Source: an uncultured Altererythrobacter sp. | Lineage (GTDB): Bacteria > Pseudomonadota > Alphaproteobacteria > Sphingomonadales > Sphingomonadaceae | Assembly: GCA_946885545.1 (NCBI GenBank) | Contig: CAMPGP010000016.1 | Coordinates: 1-19,567 of the forward strand | DNA: 19,567 bases | Reading direction: 5' to 3' | Shown: positions 1-5,922 of the stretch, in pieces | Layout: each line of letters begins with the position of its first letter | Position numbering within the stretch: position 1 is the stretch's first letter | Made by a program: the position numbers and the translations under genes | Notes under the pieces: model-generated | What the model was told of the DNA's origin: nothing | The model's input: the letters and a program-made list of their open reading frames with translations, nothing else | The model's database searches: none

Positions 1-928
1 GCTCGGGATCGACCGCGAAGGCGTGAACGCTGGTCAGGATTCCCGAGCGCACGAGGAACGTGCCGACCATCGACATCGAAAACGCAACCACGCCGAGCAT
101 GATCGTCCATGCGCGCAAGGCGTCGCGCGCGGCGAGCACGCTGGCGGAATGGAGCAGCGCGGTTGCGGCGAGCCACGGCATCAGGCTGGCGTTCTCGACC
201 GGATCCCAGAACCACCAGCCGCCCCAGCCCAGTTCGTAGTAGGCCCAGTAGGAGCCCGCGGTGATACCCAGCGTCAGGAACACCCAGGCGCCCAGCACCC
301 AGGGGCGCATCACGCGCGCGAATTCGGGCGTCACCTGCCGCGTCAGCAGCGCGCCGACCGCGAAGCTGAAAGCGACCGAGAGCCCGACATAACCGAAGTA
401 GAGTGTCGGCGGATGGAACGCGAGGCCGATGTCCTGGAGGAGCGGATTGAGCCCGAGCCCCTCGATCGCGGGCTGGGGCAGGCGCTCGAACGGATTCGAG
501 CTGAAGATCAGGAATGCGTAGAAGCCGATGCCGACGAAGGCCTGCGCGGCAAGCGTGGCGAGCATCGTCCTTTCCGGCAGGCGGCGCTCGACCAGAGCGA
601 TCAGCGCGCCCGACAGTCCCATCACCGTGACCCACAGGAGCATGGAACCCTCGTGGTTGCCCCAGGCACCGGCAAGTTTGAACACCATCGGCTTGGCCGA
701 ATGGGAATTCATCGCCACCAGCTTCACGGACAGGTCGGTGATGGCGAACAGCCACAGCAACATGACGAATGAAACGCCGCACACGATGCCCTGCGCGATC
801 GCCGCCGGGCGCACCAGCGCGGCCAGGTCGCTCCCGCCCTCGCGCTGCGCCATCGCACCGGCGTAGAGTTGCAATGCCGAGAGCGCCGCGGCGAGCCACA
901 GCGCGGCGAATCCGAGTTCGGCGATCAC
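1..928 (-). CDS. ccmF: Cytochrome c maturation heme lyase subunit CcmF (N-terminal 309 residues, cut by window edge)
   Basis: CcmF is the polytopic inner-membrane subunit of the system I heme lyase that takes heme from holo-CcmE and attaches it to apocytochrome c at CXXCH motifs in the periplasm. The visible part begins MIAELGFAALWLAAALSAL and has many hydrophobic segments. It contains the conserved heme-handling tryptophan-rich WWD-type signature WGGWWFWDPVENASLMPW, near residues 230-250. The start is a GTG at 928-926 that overlaps the ccmE stop as GTGA; there is no ATG nearby and no clear Shine-Dalgarno, so translation is probably coupled to ccmE. The gene runs off the left edge; a full-length CcmF is about 650 residues, so roughly half is missing. 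It is the last visible gene of ccmC-D-E-F. Confidence 0.95.
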   Translation of the reverse strand, partial: MIAELGFAALWLAAALSALQLYAGAMAQREGGSDLAALVRPAAIAQGIVCGVSFVMLLWLFAITDLSVKLVAMNSHSAKPMVFKLAGAWGNHEGSMLLWVTVMGLSGALIALVERRLPERTMLATLAAQAFVGIGFYAFLIFSSNPFERLPQPAIEGLGLNPLLQDIGLAFHPPTLYFGYVGLSVAFSFAVGALLTRQVTPEFARVMRPWVLGAWVFLTLGITAGSYWAYYELGWGGWWFWDPVENASLMPWLAATALLHSASVLAARDALRAWTIMLGVVAFSMSMVGTFLVRSGILTSVHAFAVDPE

Positions 929-1380
929 GCGCCGCCCCCGGCTTCCGCGACCACTTCGCGCTTCTGGTGCTCGTTCATCTCCTGCAGTTCGCGCGGGATG
1001 TAGTTCTCGTCGTGCTTGGCGAGGAGATTGTCGGCGACGAACGTACCGTCGGCCGCGAGGCGCCCTTCGGCCACCACGCCCGATCCTTCGACGAACAGGT
1101 CGGGCAGGATACCCGCGAACCGCACCGGCACGCGCGCCTTGCCATCGCCGACCACGAAAGCGACCGTCACCCCGTCCTCGAGCGTCGCGATCGAGCCTTC
1201 CTCGACCATTCCGCCCAGGCGGACCGCCTGGTCCGGCGCGGGCGGATCGGACGCCATCTGCTCGGGCACGTAGAAATAGCTTGCCTGGCTCCGCAGGGCC
1301 CAGGCGGCAAGCAGTCCGGCACCGATCAACGCAACCAGCGCGATGACCACCAGCACGAGGCGCTGGTGCTTCGCCTTCAT
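925..1380 (-). CDS. ccmE: Periplasmic heme chaperone CcmE
   Basis: CcmE receives heme from the CcmABCD complex, binds it covalently and delivers it to the CcmF heme lyase. The protein has a short basic N-terminus (MKAKHQRL), one membrane anchor (VLVVIALVALIGAGLLAAW) and a periplasmic OB-fold domain. The family motif is present near the C-terminus: KHDENYIP supplies the heme-attaching histidine (H-x3-Y arrangement). At 151 residues it is a normal length. An in-frame GTG at 1401-1399 overlaps the ccmD stop as GTGA and has a GAGG about 10 bases upstream, so the protein may be 7 residues longer; I chose the ATG because homologues usually begin close to KAKHQRL. The gene overlaps the ccmF start by 4 bases. 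Confidence 0.93.
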   Translation of the reverse strand: MKAKHQRLVLVVIALVALIGAGLLAAWALRSQASYFYVPEQMASDPPAPDQAVRLGGMVEEGSIATLEDGVTVAFVVGDGKARVPVRFAGILPDLFVEGSGVVAEGRLAADGTFVADNLLAKHDENYIPRELQEMNEHQKREVVAEAGGGA

Positions 1381-1397
1381 CGGGGGCTTGAGCGCGC

Positions 1398-1538
1398 TCA
1401 CTTGCGGCGCGCCTCGTCGCGGCGACGCTCGGCGCGCTTCATGTCGAGCCACGCCCATGTCACCAGTGCAAGTGTCGCGAGCACGCCCACGGCATAGGCC
1501 GCGATTACGAAATCCCACTGGTCGAGCGCTTCGCGCAT
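1398..1538 (-). CDS. ccmD: Small heme exporter protein CcmD
   Basis: A 46-residue protein starting MREALDQWDFVIAAYAVG. It has one transmembrane helix (FVIAAYAVGVLATLALVTWAW) followed by a strongly basic cytoplasmic tail (KRAERRRDEARRK), the standard architecture of CcmD. In the family, CcmD stabilises the CcmC-CcmE complex and helps release holo-CcmE from CcmABC. Its ATG shares one base with the ccmC stop (TGATG), and its own stop overlaps a possible GTG start of ccmE, so it is translationally embedded in the operon. The identification rests on position between ccmC and ccmE, size and topology, since CcmD sequences are poorly conserved. Confidence 0.88.
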   Translation of the reverse strand: MREALDQWDFVIAAYAVGVLATLALVTWAWLDMKRAERRRDEARRK

Positions 1539-2260
1539 CAGGCCGTCTCGCTCGCCCTGCGCCGCAGCCGCGCCTCTGCCTGGATGTCGCCGAGCAGAGC
1601 GCGCATCCGCGCCAGCACCACGCCCCCGAAGATCAGCGAAAAGCCGAGCACGGCAACGAGCAGCGGAACGAGGAACTCGGCATCGATCGCGCTCTCGCCC
1701 ATGGTGATGCTGGCGGGCTGGTGGAGCGAATTCCACCAGACGACCGATCGATTGATGATCGGAATGTTGATCGCGCCGACGAGTCCGAAGATCGCCGGAA
1801 TGCGGCTCGACCCGCCCTCGCGCGCGACCGCCTGCGCCAGCGCCATATAGCCGAAATAGAGGAACAGCAGCACCAGCATCGAGGTCAGCCGCCCGTCCCA
1901 CACCCACCAGGTGCCCCATGTCGGGCGGCCCCAGATCGATCCGGTGACGAGGCACACCGCGGTGAAGACCATGCCGGGCACCGCCGCGGCGCGCGCCGCG
2001 AGGTCGGCCAGCGGGTGGCGCCAGATCAGGTAGGCCGCGCTCGCCAGCGCGATCGCCGTCCAACCGCCCATACCGAGCCATGCAGAAGGCACATGAAGGA
2101 AGATGATCCGCACCGTCTCGCCCATCAGTCGATCGGGCGGCACGACCAGCAGACCCCATGCGAGCGCACAGCCCGCGAGCACGAGCCCGCTGACGAGCAG
2201 AAGCGGTGTCAGCCAGCGCGCGAGCGACAGGAAGCGCTTGGGATTGGCGAAGCCGTGCAT
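1538..2260 (-). CDS. ccmC: Heme exporter / heme-handling protein CcmC
   Basis: CcmC is the integral inner-membrane protein that presents heme to CcmE in the first step of system I cytochrome c maturation. The 240-residue protein starts MHGFANPKRFLSLARWLTPL, has about six hydrophobic segments and carries the WWD heme-binding signature as TWGTWWVWDGRLTSMLVL. Histidine-containing periplasmic loops sit on either side (FLHVPSAWLGM before it, WWNSLHQPASI after it), as in the family. An in-frame upstream ATG at 2311 would add 17 unusual residues; the ATG at 2260 gives the family-typical N-terminus and is preferred. No strong Shine-Dalgarno is visible. It is the first gene of the ccmCDEF run, 60 bases after the dehydrogenase stop; ccmA and ccmB are not in the window. 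Confidence 0.94.
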   Translation of the reverse strand: MHGFANPKRFLSLARWLTPLLLVSGLVLAGCALAWGLLVVPPDRLMGETVRIIFLHVPSAWLGMGGWTAIALASAAYLIWRHPLADLAARAAAVPGMVFTAVCLVTGSIWGRPTWGTWWVWDGRLTSMLVLLFLYFGYMALAQAVAREGGSSRIPAIFGLVGAINIPIINRSVVWWNSLHQPASITMGESAIDAEFLVPLLVAVLGFSLIFGGVVLARMRALLGDIQAEARLRRRASETA

Positions 2261-2320
2261 CGATGAAATCCGTCCGCCCGCCGCAATGGCAGGCTCCGCC
2301 CGGAGGAGCAAGGCCCGGCG

Positions 2321-3385
2321 TCAGCGCCCGATCAGCTTTTGCGCCATGCGATCGGCCACGACATCGGGCGACACGCCGCTCGAGTCGCTCTCGCGCCAGA
2401 TTTCGACAAGGCGGCCGGGGATCAGCGCGATCCGCTTGCGGACCTCGTTGATGTCGCACGGGTCGCCGTGGCGGCGGCACAGGTATTCCAGCGTCACGCT
2501 GATGATCCCGCCCGCGTTGATCACGTAGTCGGGCGCGTAGAGGATGCCGCGGTCGGCGAGCATCTTTCCGTGGTGCCCGCGCGCGAGCTGGTTGTTCGCG
2601 CCACCCGCGACGATCGGGGTGTCGAGCCGCGCAATGCCCTCGTCGTCGAGGATCGCGCCGAGCGCATTGGGGCTGAAGACGTCGCACGAAACGCTCATCA
2701 CGGCATCGGGTGCGGCGGTCTCAGCACCGAGTTCCTCGGCGAGCGTTTCGGCCCGGCGTTCGTTGATGTCGGACAGGGTCAGCTTCGCGCCATCCTTCGC
2801 CAGCAGGCGCGCGACGCCGCCGCCCACGCTGCCGGTGCCCTGGATCGCGACGTGGACGCCCTTGACGCTGTCCTTGCCGAGCTTGTGCTGCACGGCCGCC
2901 TTAATGCCGTGATAAATGCCCATCGCGGTGAACGGCCCCGGATCGCCGCCGGCGGCGTCCTCGCCTGCGACGGGAAGGCCCGATACGAACTCGGTACGCT
3001 TCGACACCGCGACCATGTCGGCCTCGCCGATGCCGACGTCCTCCGCCGTGACGTAGCGCCCGCCAAGGGCGTCGACCGCATCGCCGAAAGCCGCGAGCAT
3101 TTCCGGCGTCTTCACGCTGTCGCGCCCGGCGAGGATCACCGCCTTGCCCCCGCCCATCGGCAGGCCGGCCATGGCGTTCTTGTAGCTCATGCCACGGCTC
3201 AGCCGCAGCGCGTCGCGCATCGCGTCCTTCGGGTCGGCATAGTGCCAGAAGCGCGTACCTCCCGCGGCCGGGCCGAGGTGGGTCGAATGGAGAGCGATGA
3301 TCGCGGTGAGCCCCGACTTGCGATCGCGAACGAGCTGCACGAGCTCGTGATCGTCGAAGTCCGGTTCGGTCCAGAAAGCCGTCAT
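2321..3385 (-). CDS. Glu/Leu/Phe/Val dehydrogenase family protein, leucine-dehydrogenase-like
   Basis: This predicted NAD-dependent amino acid dehydrogenase would oxidatively deaminate a branched-chain amino acid (probably leucine or valine) to its 2-oxo acid and ammonia in the cytosol. The N-terminal dimerisation domain carries the family active site: the substrate-binding lysine in SYKNAMAG (K69), the catalytic lysine in GLPMGGGKAVI (K81) and the aspartate in YVTAEDVGIG (D116). The C-terminal Rossmann domain has IQGTGSVGGGVARLL followed by LSDIN, where the acidic residue after the second strand favours NAD over NADP. At 354 residues it matches leucine dehydrogenases rather than the longer glutamate dehydrogenases. 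The start ATG at 3385 gives the usual short N-terminus; an open frame upstream runs through the tRNA and is not real. Exact substrate is not settled by sequence alone. Confidence 0.92.
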   Translation of the reverse strand: MTAFWTEPDFDDHELVQLVRDRKSGLTAIIALHSTHLGPAAGGTRFWHYADPKDAMRDALRLSRGMSYKNAMAGLPMGGGKAVILAGRDSVKTPEMLAAFGDAVDALGGRYVTAEDVGIGEADMVAVSKRTEFVSGLPVAGEDAAGGDPGPFTAMGIYHGIKAAVQHKLGKDSVKGVHVAIQGTGSVGGGVARLLAKDGAKLTLSDINERRAETLAEELGAETAAPDAVMSVSCDVFSPNALGAILDDEGIARLDTPIVAGGANNQLARGHHGKMLADRGILYAPDYVINAGGIISVTLEYLCRRHGDPCDINEVRKRIALIPGRLVEIWRESDSSGVSPDVVADRMAQKLIGR

Positions 3386-3431
3386 GTCGGAAAGAGCCCC
3401 GCTTTCAACCAACGGCGAAGAATGGGGAAAA

Positions 3432-3509
3432 TGGGGCGATCGAGGGGTCTCGAACCCCCGACCTCCGGTACCACAAACCGGCGCTCTAACCAACTGAGCT
3501 ACGATCGCC
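3432..3509 (-). tRNA. tRNA-His (anticodon GUG)
   Basis: On the minus strand the sequence folds into a full cloverleaf: acceptor stem GCGATCG/CGATCGC, T8-A9, D arm GCTC...GAGC, and anticodon stem CCGGT/ACCGG around loop TTGTGGT. The anticodon is GTG, reading histidine CAC/CAU. The T arm is GGGGG-TTCGAGA-CCCCT, with one G-T wobble. A G precedes the acceptor stem (base 3509) and a C occupies the discriminator position, giving the G-1:C73 pair characteristic of tRNA-His. The 3' CCA is encoded in the genome. The gene lies 46 bases upstream of the dehydrogenase start, on the same strand. Confidence 0.97.
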
Positions 3510-3549
3510 ACATACCCCGGCCCGGTTGGACCTGCCGTGTAAGGCGGGG

Positions 3550-3577
3550 CTGATACGCCCCTGCGCAGCACGGTCAA
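3550..3577 (-). promoter_or_regulatory. Putative sigma-70-type promoter for tRNA-His
   Basis: On the minus strand there is a -35-like TTGACC (3577-3572), a 16-base spacer and a -10-like TATCAG (3555-3550). This predicts a start near 3543, about 34 bases before the mature 5' end of the tRNA. Spacing and position are good and both hexamers are partial matches. This is a pattern call only. Confidence 0.45.
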
Positions 3578-3708
3578 GCCGTGAACGGCACGGGCGCGCG
3601 CCTGTTGCACAGCGATGCCGATTTGGGAAGTGAAATCTTTGCCCGGGGCACCGCTGCGCAAGATTGTTTCGCGGTTGCTCCTGCGCGCTCTTTCGCTATC
3701 CTTGCGCC

Positions 3709-4341
3709 ATGCCCGCAACCGGCGAATCCTCTGCCGAACGGCTCCTGCGCGGCGAGCGGGTCCAGCGGATTCCGAGTGCAAAAGCGGAGATATTCCAGGC
3801 CAGGGATTTCGCGGCGCCCGATCTATGCCGGAGGCTTATCGCGCTGATCGATGCCGGACGACGCCCTTCGACCATCGCCGACGACAACGGCGACGCCTAT
3901 TTTCGCACCAGCGAAACCTGCGACCTTGCGCCGGACGATCCGGCCGTCGTGCAAATGGAAGCACTGCTCGGGAAACTTTCCGGCATCGATCCGGCCCACG
4001 GCGAGCCGCTCCAGGGCCAGCGCTACGATGTCGGACAGGAATTCAAGCCCCACACCGACTACTTCGCGCCGGACGGCACCGACTACGCCACATACTGCTC
4101 GGTCGCGGGCCAGCGTACCTGGACCTTCATGATCTATCTCAACGCGGTCGAGGCCGGCGGGGCGACGCGTTTCAAGGCGCTGTCCAAGACCTTCCAGCCC
4201 GAACCGGGCAAACTGCTCGCATGGAACAACCGCCGCCCGGACGGTCGGGTCAATCCGAACACGCTCCACCACGGAATGATGGTGCGCAAGGGCATGAAGT
4301 ACATTCTGACGAAATGGTATCGCGAAAAGCCATGGGGCTAG
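3709..4341 (+). CDS. 2OG-Fe(II) oxygenase, prolyl 4-hydroxylase alpha-subunit-like
   Basis: A 210-residue non-heme iron, 2-oxoglutarate-dependent dioxygenase of the prolyl-4-hydroxylase fold. The double-stranded beta-helix motifs are complete: HxD in EFKPHTDYF (H115, D117), the distal histidine in NTLHHGMMV (H187), and the 2-oxoglutarate-binding lysine in RKGMKYILTKWYRE (K197). A preceding YDVGQEFKPH segment is typical of bacterial members. The family hydroxylates proline or other side chains, or small molecules; the substrate here is unknown. ATG 3709 is chosen because it gives a sensible N-terminus. An in-frame TTG at 3664 would add 15 cysteine- and arginine-rich residues of low plausibility. 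No Shine-Dalgarno is seen before 3709. The gene converges on rpmE across a shared terminator. Confidence 0.9.
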   Translation: MPATGESSAERLLRGERVQRIPSAKAEIFQARDFAAPDLCRRLIALIDAGRRPSTIADDNGDAYFRTSETCDLAPDDPAVVQMEALLGKLSGIDPAHGEPLQGQRYDVGQEFKPHTDYFAPDGTDYATYCSVAGQRTWTFMIYLNAVEAGGATRFKALSKTFQPEPGKLLAWNNRRPDGRVNPNTLHHGMMVRKGMKYILTKWYREKPWG

Positions 4342-4361
4342 CGGCTGATACCCCAACGCGA

Positions 4362-4389
4362 AAAGGGCGGCCCCGAAGGACCGCCCTTT
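4362..4389. terminator. Bidirectional rho-independent terminator between the oxygenase and rpmE
   Basis: A 9-bp stem AAAGGGCGG / CCGCCCTTT encloses a 10-base loop and lies between two convergent genes. It is 20 bases after the plus-strand oxygenase stop and 33 bases after the minus-strand rpmE stop. The A/T ends of the stem provide a U-tract in both directions (four Ts on the minus strand, three on the plus strand), so it can serve both genes. Confidence 0.7.
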
Positions 4390-4422
4390 CGATGCGAAAC
4401 GAATCCGCAATATTCCCGCAGT

Positions 4423-4650
4423 TCAGCCCTTCTTGAGGCTGAGCCCGCCGAAGCGCTTGTTGAACTGCGCGACGCGGCCGCCTTCCTGGATCTGCTGCTT
4501 GCCACCAGTCCACGCCGGGTGGCTGGTCGGATCGATGTCGAGCGTCAGCGTGTCGCCCTCGCTGCCCCAGGTGGAGCGCGTCTGGAATTCGGTGCCATCG
4601 GTCATCTTGACGTTGATGGTGTGATAGTCGGGGTGCGTTTCGGCCTTCAT
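4423..4650 (-). CDS. rpmE: 50S ribosomal protein L31 (zinc-independent form)
   Basis: L31 is a small protein of the large ribosomal subunit that bridges the two subunits at the central protuberance. This 75-residue protein starts [20 protein letters not shown] and contains the typical blocks [26 protein letters not shown] and [10 protein letters not shown]. It has no cysteines, so it is the form that does not hold a structural zinc, as usual in this group. An upstream in-frame ATG at 4665 exists, but the ATG at 4650 has a GGAG nine bases before it and matches family N-termini. The gene lies 94 bases downstream of the fabZ stop, so it may have its own promoter; a short inverted repeat (GCCCG...CGGGC, about 4707-4723) sits in that gap. 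Confidence 0.95.
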   Translation of the reverse strand: MKAETHPDYHTINVKMTDGTEFQTRSTWGSEGDTLTLDIDPTSHPAWTGGKQQIQEGGRVAQFNKRFGGLSLKKG

Positions 4651-4744
4651 GGCGATAGTCTCCATAGCTCCGGAGCGGTTCCGACCGATCCAGCTGTGCG
4701 TGGGAAAGCGCGCCCGATAATGCCGGGCAACGTGGAAAGCAAGC

Positions 4745-5212
4745 TCAGTCTTGGGGCGGATCCGCGATCATCGCGGTGAATTCGGCCTCGCAGGTCGTCT
4801 TGCCCTCGACACTCGCCTTGCCCTTGAACTTGTAGACGCGGCTGCGCTTCTGGAGGAACTCGACGTGCAGGTCGAGCAGGCAACCGGGCGTCACCGGGGC
4901 GCGGAACTTGGCGTTCTCGATCCCCATGAAATAGACCAGTTTGCCGCTTCCCGCGAGATCGAGCGTCTCGATCCCGAGGATCGCGGCGGCCTGCGCCATC
5001 GCCTCGACCTGGAGCACCCCGGGCATGATCGGCGCGCCGGGAAAGTGCCCCTGGAAGAAGTCCTCGTTGAAAGTCACCGCCTTCACCGCATGGATGCTCT
5101 CGCCGAGCTCGATCGACTGAACCTTGTCGACCAGCAGCAGCGGATAGCGGTGCGGCAGGGCCTTGAGCACCTTGCGGATGTCGTACGCGGGTGCGTTCGA
5201 TTGTTCGCTCAT
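4745..5212 (-). CDS. fabZ: 3-hydroxyacyl-[acyl-carrier-protein] dehydratase FabZ
   Basis: FabZ removes water from (3R)-hydroxyacyl-ACP to give trans-2-enoyl-ACP in the cytosolic type II fatty acid elongation cycle. The 155-residue hot-dog protein starts [20 protein letters not shown]. It has the conserved [11 protein letters not shown] block and the catalytic pair in [20 protein letters not shown] (H56 and E70), followed by [12 protein letters not shown]. In many proteobacteria fabZ sits between lpxD and lpxA; here it directly follows skp with a 26-base gap and is followed by rpmE, with no lpx gene on either side. The start is unambiguous because the family N-terminus is short. Confidence 0.96.
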   Translation of the reverse strand: MSEQSNAPAYDIRKVLKALPHRYPLLLVDKVQSIELGESIHAVKAVTFNEDFFQGHFPGAPIMPGVLQVEAMAQAAAILGIETLDLAGSGKLVYFMGIENAKFRAPVTPGCLLDLHVEFLQKRSRVYKFKGKASVEGKTTCEAEFTAMIADPPQD

Positions 5213-5238
5213 CGCCCTGCCTTACCTCGTCTTCTTTC

Positions 5239-5922
5239 TCAGCGGCCGGTCGGCTGCTGCGCCGGCTGCGCGGGCTGCTGCGCCTGGCCGTTCTGCGCGG
5301 CGGCGGCTTGCTGCTCGCGGATCTCGCGCGGCACCCAGCCCTGCGGCGGCGTCACCTGAACGCTCGGGACCAGCGTGTTGAGTTCGGTCAGCACGTCCTG
5401 CGTGATGTTGTGCTGCGCGCCGGCGAAGATCACCTGGCCCGACGTCGCATCGAGGATCAGCGAGACGTTCTTCTTGGTCGCCGCGGCCTGCACCGCTTCG
5501 TCCAGACGCTCTTCGATCTGCTCCTGGGTGTAGGCGCGGCTCATCGCGACGGGCGCGAGGATCTGCTGCAGTTCGCGCTGGCCTGCCTGCTCGATCTGCT
5601 GGATCTGCGCGGCCTGCTGCTGCAGAGCCGCCTGGTCGGGGCTCGCCGCCTGACGGGCCGTGTTGAACGACTGGATCATCGGCGAGATCTGCGCCTCCAG
5701 CTGCTGGCGGCGCGTTTCGGCCTGCTGGATCTGCGACTGGAACGTCGTCTGGCGCTGCTGTTCGGCGGTGCGATAGGCGTTCGAGTTAGCGATCACCGCG
5801 GGCAGGCTGACAACGCCGACGCCGCGCGCGTCCTGCGCGATGGCGGGGCTTGCGAGCATCGGGGCCGAAACGGCGGACAGCGCGAGGCCGGCGGCGAGCA
5901 CCGGCTTGAGAAGGTTCTTCAT
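5239..5922 (-). CDS. skp: OmpH/Skp family periplasmic outer-membrane protein chaperone
   Basis: Skp-family chaperones form jellyfish-like trimers in the periplasm that cradle unfolded outer-membrane proteins on the way to the BAM complex. The 227-residue protein has a clear Sec signal peptide (basic MKNLLK, hydrophobic core, likely cleavage after SPAIA before QDARG). A domain start GVGVVSLPAVIANSNAYRTA and a long glutamine-rich coiled coil (about residues 55-125) follow. A compact segment then contains LILDATSGQVIFAG, and the tail is low-complexity Gln/Ala/Pro. The tail is longer than in the E. coli protein (161 residues), as is common in this group. Its ATG shares one base with the bamA stop (TGATG), so the two genes are co-translated. 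Confidence 0.92.
   Translation of the reverse strand: MKNLLKPVLAAGLALSAVSAPMLASPAIAQDARGVGVVSLPAVIANSNAYRTAEQQRQTTFQSQIQQAETRRQQLEAQISPMIQSFNTARQAASPDQAALQQQAAQIQQIEQAGQRELQQILAPVAMSRAYTQEQIEERLDEAVQAAATKKNVSLILDATSGQVIFAGAQHNITQDVLTELNTLVPSVQVTPPQGWVPREIREQQAAAAQNGQAQQPAQPAQQPTGR

Noticed and set aside
2321..3781. Extension of the leucine-dehydrogenase-like protein to 486 residues
   Set aside because: The extra N-terminal part is translated through the tRNA-His gene; the family N-terminus begins at 3385.
4667..4676. 10-bp palindrome GCTCCGGAGC upstream of rpmE
   Set aside because: It is short and GC-rich, likely by chance in this base composition, and has no recognised operator similarity.
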